Source: Nocardiopsis flavescens (lineage in GTDB: Bacteria > Actinomycetota > Actinomycetes > Streptosporangiales > Streptosporangiaceae). Taken from it: 64,000 nucleotides of DNA. Both the position numbers and the translations under genes were made by a program. Positions 47,068-55,339 of this stretch are shown piece after piece. The DNA is taken from positions 62,001-126,000 of the forward strand of contig NZ_FQZK01000009.1 in assembly GCF_900141985.1 (NCBI RefSeq), written 5' to 3'. Below the pieces are notes generated by a model. It was not told the DNA's origin. It saw only the letters and a program-made list of their open reading frames with translations, and searched no databases. How positions within the stretch are numbered: position 1 is the stretch's first letter; every line of letters starts with the position of its first letter.

Positions 47068-47436
47068 GTGCCGAACACCCCGGGGACCGTCCGGGTCGAG
47101 ACCACCGTGGACACCCGAGAGGGGGCCGAGCGCCTGGCGGACTCCGCGGTCGGGCGGCGGCTGGCCGCCTGCGCCCAGGTCGGCGGCCCCGTCACCAGCC
47201 ACTACCGCTGGGAGGGCGAGGTGCACCGCGACCAGGAGTGGACCGTGGTGTTCAAGACCGCCCTGGACCGGCTGGACGACCTCACCGCGCACCTCGTCGC
47301 CGAGCACCCCTACGACGTCCCCGAGGTGGTGGCCGTGCCCGTGGCCGGCGGCAACCCCGCGTACCTGGCCTGGGTGCGCGACGAGACCCGCGGCGCCCCC
47401 GGCGCGGACGGCGGGGAGCGGGGCGGCGCCGGGTGA
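47068..47436 (+). CDS. cutA: CutA divalent-ion tolerance protein
   Basis: A 122-residue CutA1-family trimer-forming protein: VRVETTVDTREGAERLADSAVGRRLAACAQVGGPVTSHYRWEGEV, EWTVVFKTALDRLDDLTAHLVAEHPYDVPEVVAVPVAGGNPAYLAWV. GTG 47068 has GGAGGCGGAG upstream and starts at the usual point of the family; an ATG at 47005 would add 21 residues and crowd the pyrE promoter. CutA is linked to copper tolerance in enteric bacteria, but its biochemical role is unclear. It is coupled (GTGA overlap) to the following gene. Confidence 0.93.
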   Translation: MPNTPGTVRVETTVDTREGAERLADSAVGRRLAACAQVGGPVTSHYRWEGEVHRDQEWTVVFKTALDRLDDLTAHLVAEHPYDVPEVVAVPVAGGNPAYLAWVRDETRGAPGADGGERGGAG

Positions 47437-48023
47437 TCGCCGTCCTGCTGCCCCCCACCCTGGGACGCCCCACCCGCCTGCCGGCCCTGGACGGGGGCCT
47501 GCCCGCCGCCGGGGTGACCCCGGTGCGGGTCGCCGTGGCCGGCGACGGCCTGCCGCCGCACGCCGCCCGCTACGTGGCGGCCGCCAGCCTGGAGATCCGC
47601 CGCCTGGTCCCCCCGGACGCGCCGACCGCCCTGGTGGCGGAGGGGGACGCGGGGCCGCTGGCGGGGGCCCTGGGCGCGGCCCAGCGCGCCGCGCACCGGC
47701 CGGTGTTCGGGTACGTGCTGGTGGACGCCCTGCTGCCACAGCCCGGCACGGCCACCCGCGCCGACCTGGACCGCACCCAGAACCCGCAGGGCACGCCGCC
47801 CCCGCCCGTCGCCGACGGGGAGCCGGCGGGCTACCGCACCGAGACGCTGCCGCCCTCCGCGGACTGGCCGGACGCCCCCTGCGGCTACCTGCTCACCGAC
47901 CCGGCCCGGGCGCACGCCGCCCGGCTGGCCCGGATGCGCGGCTGGGCGGTGCGCGAGTGCGCGCCGCGGGAGGCCTCCGGGGCCCTGGCCGCGCTGCTCC
48001 TGGAGCTGCGCGGCATGGCCTGA
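47433..48023 (+). CDS. Conserved hypothetical, alpha/beta-hydrolase-like remnant
   Basis: GTG 47433 overlaps the cutA stop (GTGA). The 196-residue product alternates strands and helices (IAVLLPPTLGRPTRLPAL, TPVRVAVAGDGLPPHAARYVAAASLEIRRLV, TALVAEGDAGPLAGALGAAQRAAHRPVFGYVLVDALLPQPG, WPDAPCGYLLTDPARAHAARLARMRGW). The layout resembles small alpha/beta hydrolases, but the nucleophile elbow GxSxG is replaced by EGDAG, so it is unlikely to be an active hydrolase. Function unknown. Confidence 0.75.
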   Translation: MIAVLLPPTLGRPTRLPALDGGLPAAGVTPVRVAVAGDGLPPHAARYVAAASLEIRRLVPPDAPTALVAEGDAGPLAGALGAAQRAAHRPVFGYVLVDALLPQPGTATRADLDRTQNPQGTPPPPVADGEPAGYRTETLPPSADWPDAPCGYLLTDPARAHAARLARMRGWAVRECAPREASGALAALLLELRGMA

Positions 48024-48116
48024 CCGGGGCCCGCGGCTCCGGGCCGGGGTCGGGGCCGTCCACAGGCTGTGGAAAACGAGATGACGCGAGCGGCCCCGGT
48101 CCGGGACCATCGGACC

Positions 48117-48776
48117 ATGGCCACCGACCACTTCCCGGTCCTGGGGCTGCGCGTGCGCACCCCGCGGCTGGAACTGCGCCCGCCCTCGCTCGACGACCTC
48201 TCGGCCCTCGCCGACGTGGCCGCCCGCGGCGTGCACGATCCTGCGGAGATGCCGTTCGTCGTCCCGTGGACGGACCGGCCCCCGGCCGTGCGGGCGCGGT
48301 CGGTCTTCCAGCACAACCTGGGCGCCTACGCGCGCTGGACGCCGCAGGACTGGCACCTGCCGCTCGTGGTCGTCCACGAGGGCGCGGTGGTCGGTGTCCA
48401 GGACATGGAGGCCGCGGACTTCGGGATCACCCGCCGGGTCGCCAGCGGCTCGTGGCTGGGGCTGGGGCACCAGGGGCGGGGGATCGGCACGGAGATGCGC
48501 GCCGCCATGCTGCACCTGGCCTTCGAGGGGCTGGGCGCGCGGGAGGCAGCCTCGGCGGTCATGGAGGGCAACGTGCGCTCCGAGCGCGTGTCCCGCGGGC
48601 TCGGCTACCGCGACGACGGTGTCGGGGTGCAGGCGGTGCGGGGCAGGGCCGTCCGCGAGCTGCGGTTCCTGCTGACCCGCGAGGACTGGGAGGCACACCG
48701 CCCGGACACCCCCGTCGAGGTCTCGGGACTGGCGCCGTGCCTGCCGTTCTTCGGACTGGGAGAACTTCCCGAGTGA
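48117..48776 (+). CDS. GNAT-family N-acetyltransferase
   Basis: A 219-residue acetyltransferase of the RimJ/RimL type. It opens LRVRTPRLELRPPSLDDLSALAD, has LPLVVVHEGAVVGVQDMEAADF and the acetyl-CoA signature SWLGLGHQGRGIGTEMRAAMLHLAF (Q-x-x-G-x-G/A), then EAASAVMEGNVRSERVSRGLGYRDDG. ATG 48117 is used; ATG 48081 (after GGAAAACGAG) would add 12 residues. These enzymes acetylate protein N-termini or antibiotics; the substrate is not evident. Confidence 0.9.
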   Translation: MATDHFPVLGLRVRTPRLELRPPSLDDLSALADVAARGVHDPAEMPFVVPWTDRPPAVRARSVFQHNLGAYARWTPQDWHLPLVVVHEGAVVGVQDMEAADFGITRRVASGSWLGLGHQGRGIGTEMRAAMLHLAFEGLGAREAASAVMEGNVRSERVSRGLGYRDDGVGVQAVRGRAVRELRFLLTREDWEAHRPDTPVEVSGLAPCLPFFGLGELPE

Positions 48777-48879
48777 CGTACAGGGACGAACCGGTCACGC
48801 GTCGGGTACGGTTCTGAGCCGACGGAACCCTCGCGGCCGCCTCGGGCGGCCACCGGTGACGAGTCGGAAGGAACCCCCG

Positions 48880-49200
48880 TTGAACGACCACCGTCCCACG
48901 GCCGATCCGGGGCCGGGCTTCGCCCTGCCGCCGGGCCTGCGGTTCCCGTACGCGATCGGCAGGCCCGGACCCGACGAGTCCACGGGGCCGCGGGCGGGGC
49001 TGTTGCGGGGTGGCGGGGAGGGGGCGTCCGTGCGGCGGACGCCCCCGCGCGGGCTGCCGGGCTCCCGGCCCGGTTCTTCACGGACCCGTGCGGTGGACTC
49101 CGTCGCCGCCGCGTTCCTGGCGGGGGAGCCCCGGCCGGGCGCCGTACCCCGGGGGGCGCGCCGCGCCTGGTTCGACGTGCCCGCCCCGCGGCACCGCTGA
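48880..49200 (+). CDS. Hypothetical 106-residue protein, uncertain
   Basis: TTG 48880 follows GGAAGGAACC at good spacing. The product begins with NDHRPTADPGPGFALPPGLRFPYAIGRPG, then is Arg/Gly/Pro-rich, ending with DSVAAAFLAGEPRPG and RRAWFDVPAPRHR. The ribosome site and codon bias favour a real gene, while low complexity in the middle argues against. No family recognised. Confidence 0.4.
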   Translation: MNDHRPTADPGPGFALPPGLRFPYAIGRPGPDESTGPRAGLLRGGGEGASVRRTPPRGLPGSRPGSSRTRAVDSVAAAFLAGEPRPGAVPRGARRAWFDVPAPRHR

Positions 49201-49220
49201 CCGTTGTCCGCGCAGGACCG

Positions 49221-49811
49221 TCAGGGGGCCGGGGCGGTGCCCGCCGCGGGGGCTCCGTCGGCGCGGGAGGCGCGCAGCATCCCGACCAGCCCCGCGAGGA
49301 TGCCCGCCAGCATGCCGAGGCCGGTGACCGTGCCGCTGACGAACGGGATCCACTCCACGGCGCCCAGCCCCGCCATCACCAGGCCGGCCGTGCCCAGCGC
49401 CGAGATGTACAGGGCGGCCCCGAGGATCTCCCGCATCCGCCAGTACCAGGCCAGCGGCAGGAAGTGCAGGCCCACGACCAGCGCGATCCAGGCGACGTTC
49501 ACCTGCCAGGGCGCCTCCAGCAGCCGCAGCACCTGGATGCCGCCGAAGATCAGCGCGACCTCGATCAGCACCACGATCCCGTAGAACGGGCCGAACCGGA
49601 ACAGGGGAGCGGGCCCGGTCCCCGCCGCCTCCGCCGCGGGGGCGGGGCGGCGGGAGAGGATCCCGAAGAGCACGACGATCGCCACCAGCGCCGCCACGGC
49701 GAGGACGCGCAGCACCACCCCGACCGGGGGCGGCACCGGTGGCCCGGCGTTGGCGAGCACGAAGGCCAGGCCGAACCCGGCGCCGATGAGGAAACCCGTG
49801 AATCGACCCAT
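49221..49811 (-). CDS. Membrane protein, six predicted spans
   Basis: A 196-residue hydrophobic protein with spans at GFLIGAGFGLAFVLANAG, VVLRVLAVAALVAIVVLFGI, YGIVVLIEVALIFGGIQVL, VAWIALVVGLHFLPLAWY, GAALYISALGTAGLVMAGL and VTGLGMLAGILAGLVGML. The pattern resembles small actinobacterial membrane proteins of unknown role. ATG 49811 begins MGRFTGFL. Monocistronic by appearance, downstream of the type VII block on the same strand with a 48-bp gap, so possibly co-transcribed with it. Confidence 0.8.
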   Translation of the reverse strand: MGRFTGFLIGAGFGLAFVLANAGPPVPPPVGVVLRVLAVAALVAIVVLFGILSRRPAPAAEAAGTGPAPLFRFGPFYGIVVLIEVALIFGGIQVLRLLEAPWQVNVAWIALVVGLHFLPLAWYWRMREILGAALYISALGTAGLVMAGLGAVEWIPFVSGTVTGLGMLAGILAGLVGMLRASRADGAPAAGTAPAP

Positions 49812-49859
49812 GATGTGAACATACTGCCCGTACGGTGCCGGACGGGGCCCGTGACCGGA

Positions 49860-51224
49860 TCAGGCCGCTGAGCCCGGGAACCAGGGCACGTGGACGACCA
49901 CCGACCGCGCCGCCCTGTCGTGCAGGCAGCGCCGGAGCCGCTTGTCCGGCAGCGACCAGAGCACGTTCGCCAGCGACCACGGCAGCAGCCAGTTGACGGC
50001 GTTGGTGAACCCGGGGGCGAAGCACAGCGCGCGCACCAGGGCCCGCCCCGCGGGCAGCCGTCCGCCGCCCTCCGCGCGGACCACCCACAGGCCCAGGAGC
50101 ATCTTGCCGACGGAGCGCCCCCACAGGCCGACCTGGAACCACTCCCAGAGGATCGGGAACAGCAGGAACGAGAAGACGGCGCCCACCTGGAAGGCCAGGC
50201 CGGAGCCCTCTCCCATGACGATGTCCCCGCCGCCGATGATCACGGCGGTGAAGGTCGTGGCCAGCATCGACAGGAACCACAGGACGCCCGCGACGACCGT
50301 GTCGAGGACCCGGGCCAGGAAGCGGTACCCGGGCTCGGCCAGGCCCCGTGCGGGCTCCTGCGGGTTCCAGTGGGTGTGGTGGCGCAGACCGGGGCGCGGC
50401 GGTGGAGGCCCGGCGTACGGGGAGGGGTGCCCCGGCGGCGGGTACCCGTGCGCGGGGGCCGGCGCGCCGAGACGCGGCCGCCGGTACCCCGGCGGGGGCG
50501 GCGCGTACGGTGCCGCGGGCGCGGGTGCGGGTGCAGCGGGGGATACCGGGCCGCCCGCGGGAATCGCCCCTCCGGGCGGCGCTCCTCCGGGCGGGGGAGC
50601 CGGGGGAGCGGAGAGCGCGTACGCGGCCGACGGGTACAGGGGGGTGTCGGCCCGGGGCACCGGGTCCGGCCGCGCCGGTGCCCCGGGGGCCGCCGACACG
50701 GCCGTGCCCCCGGCGCCGTCGAGCGCGTCGAGTCCGGCGTCGGTCTCGGGGGCCCGGGGCTCGTCCCCGAGGTGGTCGAGCAGGGTGCCCCGGTACAGGC
50801 TCGCGGCGCCGACGTCGATCGTCCCGGTCGTGGACAGCGAGAACCCCCCGCCGCGCTCGTACATCCGGATCAGCGGCTCGAACGGATCCGGAAGGCCGGG
50901 CAGCGCCGCCCCCGCGTCACGGGCCGCCGCCAGGTGCAGCGCCCACACGCACGACCTGCCCACCAGCGGATACCGCTCGGCCACCACCGGGCTCTCCAGC
51001 ACACCCGCGACCACCTCGGGCGCCGCGCGCACACCCGGGGCCGCGGCCTGCGCGATGTCGTGGAACGGCCACCCCTTCGCCCCCAGCGCCCGCGTCCACA
51101 GCGCGGAACGGCGCAGGTACTCCCGCATCAGCGCCACCCGCGACCGCGTCCGCCCCGGATCCCCGTCCCAGTCGATCGCGTGGATCCGCGCGGCCAGGGC
51201 GTCGACCCCGGTGGTGGTACTCAT
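49860..51224 (-). CDS. RDD-family membrane protein with Pro-rich linker
   Basis: A 454-residue protein. The N-terminal 165 residues are soluble and mostly helical (HAIDWDGDPGRTRSRVALMREYLRRSALWTRALGAKGWPFHDIAQA), followed by ~120 residues of Pro/Ala/Gly-rich linker. The C-terminus is an RDD domain: GYRFLARVLDTVVAGVLWFLSM, ILWEWFQVGLWGRSVGKMLLGLWVVRAEGG, RALVRALCFAP. RDD proteins are common beside ESX/type VII secretion genes. It ends 16 bp downstream of eccC in the same direction, so it is probably co-transcribed and membrane-associated with the secretion apparatus. Confidence 0.88.
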   Translation of the reverse strand: MSTTTGVDALAARIHAIDWDGDPGRTRSRVALMREYLRRSALWTRALGAKGWPFHDIAQAAAPGVRAAPEVVAGVLESPVVAERYPLVGRSCVWALHLAAARDAGAALPGLPDPFEPLIRMYERGGGFSLSTTGTIDVGAASLYRGTLLDHLGDEPRAPETDAGLDALDGAGGTAVSAAPGAPARPDPVPRADTPLYPSAAYALSAPPAPPPGGAPPGGAIPAGGPVSPAAPAPAPAAPYAPPPPGYRRPRLGAPAPAHGYPPPGHPSPYAGPPPPRPGLRHHTHWNPQEPARGLAEPGYRFLARVLDTVVAGVLWFLSMLATTFTAVIIGGGDIVMGEGSGLAFQVGAVFSFLLFPILWEWFQVGLWGRSVGKMLLGLWVVRAEGGGRLPAGRALVRALCFAPGFTNAVNWLLPWSLANVLWSLPDKRLRRCLHDRAARSVVVHVPWFPGSAA

Positions 51225-51240
51225 CAGTGCCCTTCGCCCC

Positions 51241-54200
51241 TCAGTCCCTCAGCGCCGTCTGGACCAACCGCGTCGATCCGCCGCGGGTCACCCACTTGCC
51301 GCGCCCGGGCGGCTGCGCCGCCGCGTACACGCGCGGCAGGATCTGCCCCTCCGACCGGTCGCCGGCCATGACCAGCGCGCTGGTCCCGATCTCGCGGATC
51401 GCCTGCACCAGGGGCTCGTACATCCCGCGCCCGGCGCCGGCGACCCGGCGGGCCACCACGAAGTGCAGCCCGATGTCGCGGCCGTTGGGAACGAACGGCA
51501 CGAACGGGGCCAGCGGCTTCTGCCCGGCGGTGGTGAGCACGTCGTAGTCGTCGGCGAGCACCACGATCCGCGGGCCCTTGATCGTCCCGGGCTCCAGCGA
51601 GTCGAGGTCGCCGTCCTCGGGGATGCGCGACTCCACCTCCTTGGCCACGCCCCCGGCCAGCCCGGCGCACACCTTGGGGGTGCTCGCGTACCCGCCCATG
51701 TACTCCTCGGGCACCACGTTGCGCAGCGTCCGGCGCGGGTCCATGACCGCGAACACCACCTCGTCGGGGGTGTACCGGGCCACCAGCCCCTCGGCCACCA
51801 GCCGCAGCAGGTTGGTCTTGCCGCACTCGCCGTCGCCCAGCACCAGCAGGTTCTGGTCGCGGTCGAACAGGTCCAGCAGCACCGGGTCCAGCGCCCGCTC
51901 GTCCACCCCGACCGGTACCAGCCTCGGCTCCGTCTCCGGAGCGGGCAGGGTCCGCGCCGACAGCCGGTGCGGCAGCACCCGCACGTGGGGCGCCCGGCGC
52001 CCGCCCCAGGCGCCGTCGATGGTCCGCACCGCCTTCTCGACGGCCTCGCCCAGGTCCTCGCCGGAGTCCACGCCGTCGATGCGCGGCAGCGCCACCTGGG
52101 CGAACAGCTCGTCGTCGGTGAGCGCCCGCCCGGGGGTCTTGGCGCTGATCGTCTCGGCGAGCTTGCGGTCGATGGTGGACTCGGACGCGTCGTTGAGGTG
52201 CAGCTCCACCTTCTGCCCGAAGTTGGACTGCACGGCGATCCGCACGTCGTTCCAGCGCAGCATGCCCGCCACCACGTGCACGCCGAACCCGCCGCCGCGC
52301 TGGAGCAGCTCGCTGACCATGCCGTCGATGTCCTCGAAGTCCTTGCGCAGGGCTCCGAACCCGTCGATGACCAGCAGGACGTCCGCGCTGGCCAGCTCGG
52401 GCACCTCGCCGCGCGCGTGCATGCGGCGCAGCTGGTCCACCGAGTCGATGCCCCGGTCCCGGAACACCTCCTGGCGGTGGTCCAGCATGCCCCGGACCTC
52501 CTCGACGGTCCGCCGCACCCGCTCGATGTCGGTGCGCGCGGCCACCCCGCCCACGTGCGGGAGAGACGCCAGCGACTGGAGGCCGCCGCCCATCAGGTCC
52601 AGGCAGTACACCGCCGCCTCCTGCGGGGTGTGGGTGAGCGCCAGCGACATCACCAGGGTGCGCAGCAGCGTGGTCTTGCCGCTCTGCGGGCCGCCGATGA
52701 ACGCGACGTGCCCGCCCGAGGCGGTGAGGTCCAGCCTCCACACGCCCTGCCACTGCTTGGTGGCGTCGTCCAGCAGGCCCACGGGGACGCTCATCCGCGC
52801 GTGCCCGCCGGGCAGGCGCAGGCCCCGGTCGGTCTTCTCCAGTGCGCCGGCCATGGTGTCCAGCGCGGCGGCCGTGGGCAGCGGGGGCAGCCAGATGGAC
52901 CGGGTCCGCTCGCCGTGCCTGTCGAACTGGGACACCATCACGTCGAGCAGGGTCGGGCCGACCGTCCGCGAGGGCATCGTGGACTCGCCGCCCCCCGAGC
53001 CCGCGGTCGCGCCCGGCTCCTCCGGAACCGTGTTGTACGCCGTGTAGGGGCGCACGCCCACCGCGCCGTCGGACTCCGACTCCTCCGCCACCGGGCCCCG
53101 GTAGGGGCCCGACACGTACCCGGCCTTGAACCGCTGGTACACGCTGGTGTCGACCTTCAGGTACCCGAACCCGGGCAGCGACGGCAGGTGGAACGCGTCG
53201 GGGGTGTTGAGGACGGTGCGGCTCTCCTCTTCGGAGAACGTCCGCAGGCCCAGCCGGTACGACAGGTACGTCTCCAGGCCGCGCAGCTTGCCGCCCTCGA
53301 TGCGCTGGCTGGACAGCAGCAGGTGTACGCCGATGCTGCGGCCGATGCGGCCGATCGACAGGAACAGCTCGATGAAGTCGGGGCGGGCGGTCAGCAGCTC
53401 GCCGAACTCGTCGATGATGACCAGCAGGTGCGGCAGCGGCGGCAGGCTCGGGTCGTGCTGGCGCTTGTAGGTGTAGTCGCCGATGTTGGGCACGTTCCCG
53501 GCGTCGCGCAGCACCTGCTGCCGGCGCTGGACCTCGCCGGACAGGCTCGCGTAGACCCGCTCGATGAGCGCGGCGTCGTCCTCCAGGTTGGTGATCACCC
53601 CGGCGACGTGCGGCATGTCCTCGAACGGCGCGAACGTCGCGCCGCCCTTGTAGTCGACCAGCACCATGCTCACCCGGTCCGGCGAGTGCCCCGCCGCCAG
53701 CGCCAGCACCAGGGTGCGCAGCATCTCGCTCTTGCCGGAGCCGGTGGCGCCCACGCACAGCCCGTGCGGGCCCATCCCCAGCTGCGCCGACTCCTTCAGG
53801 TCCAGGACCACCGGCTGGCCCATGTCGTCCATGCCGATGGGCACCCGCAGGAACGCCCGCTCGCTGCGCGGCGCCCAGAGCCGCTGCACGTCCATCGCGC
53901 CCGGGTCCTGCACGCCCATCATCGAGGTGAAGTCGACGGCGCCGCCCTCCTGGGCGGTCTCCTCCACCGACTCCGGGGACAGCCGCAGCGGGGCCAGCAT
54001 GCGGGCCAGGCCGCCGAGGGTGGCGGCGGGCACGTCGTCGACGGTGCCGAGGGTGACCACCGGGTCGGAGCCGCGCAGCTCCTCGACCCTGACCAGGTCG
54101 CCCTGGACGGTGATGCGCACGTTCACGTCGCCCGGCTCGTCGACCTGCCGCGACACCAGGTGCAGCACGGTGACGGCCAGTGCCGCGGGGTCCACCGCGT

Positions 54201-55218
54201 CGTCGGGGCGGACCAGCTCGGCGGCCACCTCGCCGTGGGTGTCGTGCACGACGAGCAGGCGGCGCAGCATCTGGTACGCCTCGCGCTTGCCCATGCCCCG
54301 GCGCACCTCCGACGCGAAGTCGGTGCGCGCCCGCAGCTCGTCGGCGAGCAGCCCGCCCAGTTCGGCGGGGGTGGGGGCGATGAGCCGCACCGCGGCCCCG
54401 CCCTCGCGCCGCTGCGGGTCCAGCACCTGCGGCAGCCAGGGCAGCCACGCCCAGTCCTGCGCCCGCTCGGCGGGATAGGAGACCGCGAGCCCCGCGTCCT
54501 CGGGGGCGTGGAACGCGCCGAACTGGGCCACGAGTGCCCTCACCAGCCGCATCACGTCGTCGCGCTCGCCGACCACGCTGACGTTCCCCGCCATGTCCAG
54601 GGGCAGCGTCAGCGGCATGTCGGGGATGGTGGCGAACCGGCGGATCGCCGCCTGCGCCTCCGACAGCATGAACGGGTCGGTGGGGGTGAGCGCGGTGCCC
54701 TGCTCGGCCAGCCGCAGCGGCCGGCCCCCGGTGAGGCCGGTGCCGACCCGCACCCGCAGGAAGTCGCGGTGCCTGCGGCGGCGCTCCCACAGCCGGGTGG
54801 GGTCGCGCACGACGTCGTACAGGGCCTCGGGCGGCGGGTCCAGCAGGCGGGCGTGCGAGCGGGTGGTGTCCTCCCACTCGGTCAGCTCCTCGCGCAGCTC
54901 TTCCAGGTACTGGAGGTAGAGCTCGCGCTGGTTGCGGCGCTGGCGCCCCACCTGGCCGCGCCGGGAGAACAGCATGGCCAGCGCCGCCAGCAGGGCCACC
55001 ACCAGGATGACGCCGCCCAGCGCGATGAAGGCCGGGTTGCGCATGACCATCATGATGGTCATCGACGCCATCATGCCGACCATCGGCAGGATCGTCATGA
55101 GGGGGTTGCCCTGCGCCTTGCCGTCGGGGAGGGTCGGCGGGGCCTCCACCTCGTGGGGCTCCTGCGCCGGTGCGGGGTGCACGGTCCTGGTCGGGCGGTG
55201 CACGACGCGAAGGCTCAT
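51241..55218 (-). CDS. eccC: Type VII secretion ATPase EccC (three FtsK-like domains)
   Basis: A 1325-residue fused EccCa/EccCb. Two membrane segments (about 42-85) anchor it, followed by three FtsK/SpoIIIE ATPase domains: Walker A at ~490 (GATGSGKSE), ~842 (GGPQSGKTT) and ~1128 (GDGECGKTN). Only the first has an intact Walker B (LLVIIDEFGELL); the second reads LLVIDGFGAL without the catalytic Glu and the third VVLADDYDVL, as in known EccC proteins, where ATPase 1 is the motor and 2 and 3 bind substrate signals. The conserved RIEGGKLRGLETYLSYRLGLRTFSEEES block is present. It drives export of WXG-type proteins. eccB, eccD, eccE and mycP are not in the window. Confidence 0.96.
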   Translation of the reverse strand: MSLRVVHRPTRTVHPAPAQEPHEVEAPPTLPDGKAQGNPLMTILPMVGMMASMTIMMVMRNPAFIALGGVILVVALLAALAMLFSRRGQVGRQRRNQRELYLQYLEELREELTEWEDTTRSHARLLDPPPEALYDVVRDPTRLWERRRRHRDFLRVRVGTGLTGGRPLRLAEQGTALTPTDPFMLSEAQAAIRRFATIPDMPLTLPLDMAGNVSVVGERDDVMRLVRALVAQFGAFHAPEDAGLAVSYPAERAQDWAWLPWLPQVLDPQRREGGAAVRLIAPTPAELGGLLADELRARTDFASEVRRGMGKREAYQMLRRLLVVHDTHGEVAAELVRPDDAVDPAALAVTVLHLVSRQVDEPGDVNVRITVQGDLVRVEELRGSDPVVTLGTVDDVPAATLGGLARMLAPLRLSPESVEETAQEGGAVDFTSMMGVQDPGAMDVQRLWAPRSERAFLRVPIGMDDMGQPVVLDLKESAQLGMGPHGLCVGATGSGKSEMLRTLVLALAAGHSPDRVSMVLVDYKGGATFAPFEDMPHVAGVITNLEDDAALIERVYASLSGEVQRRQQVLRDAGNVPNIGDYTYKRQHDPSLPPLPHLLVIIDEFGELLTARPDFIELFLSIGRIGRSIGVHLLLSSQRIEGGKLRGLETYLSYRLGLRTFSEEESRTVLNTPDAFHLPSLPGFGYLKVDTSVYQRFKAGYVSGPYRGPVAEESESDGAVGVRPYTAYNTVPEEPGATAGSGGGESTMPSRTVGPTLLDVMVSQFDRHGERTRSIWLPPLPTAAALDTMAGALEKTDRGLRLPGGHARMSVPVGLLDDATKQWQGVWRLDLTASGGHVAFIGGPQSGKTTLLRTLVMSLALTHTPQEAAVYCLDLMGGGLQSLASLPHVGGVAARTDIERVRRTVEEVRGMLDHRQEVFRDRGIDSVDQLRRMHARGEVPELASADVLLVIDGFGALRKDFEDIDGMVSELLQRGGGFGVHVVAGMLRWNDVRIAVQSNFGQKVELHLNDASESTIDRKLAETISAKTPGRALTDDELFAQVALPRIDGVDSGEDLGEAVEKAVRTIDGAWGGRRAPHVRVLPHRLSARTLPAPETEPRLVPVGVDERALDPVLLDLFDRDQNLLVLGDGECGKTNLLRLVAEGLVARYTPDEVVFAVMDPRRTLRNVVPEEYMGGYASTPKVCAGLAGGVAKEVESRIPEDGDLDSLEPGTIKGPRIVVLADDYDVLTTAGQKPLAPFVPFVPNGRDIGLHFVVARRVAGAGRGMYEPLVQAIREIGTSALVMAGDRSEGQILPRVYAAAQPPGRGKWVTRGGSTRLVQTALRD

Positions 55219-55339
55219 CGAGGTTCCTCTCGGCGGTGCAAGGGGGTGGCGGGGAGGAGGGGGGCGGGGCGCCGGTGACTCGCAAGAACCCTACCGAACA
55301 GGATTCCCGCGACCATTCGGTGCGTGCGGTCGCGATGAC

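Noticed and set aside
49942..55278. A 1778-codon open frame on the plus strand opposite eccC and its neighbours
   Set aside because: Antisense to clearly coding eccC; translation is His/Gln/Arg/Val-rich without domains. High-GC codon bias keeps opposite frames open.
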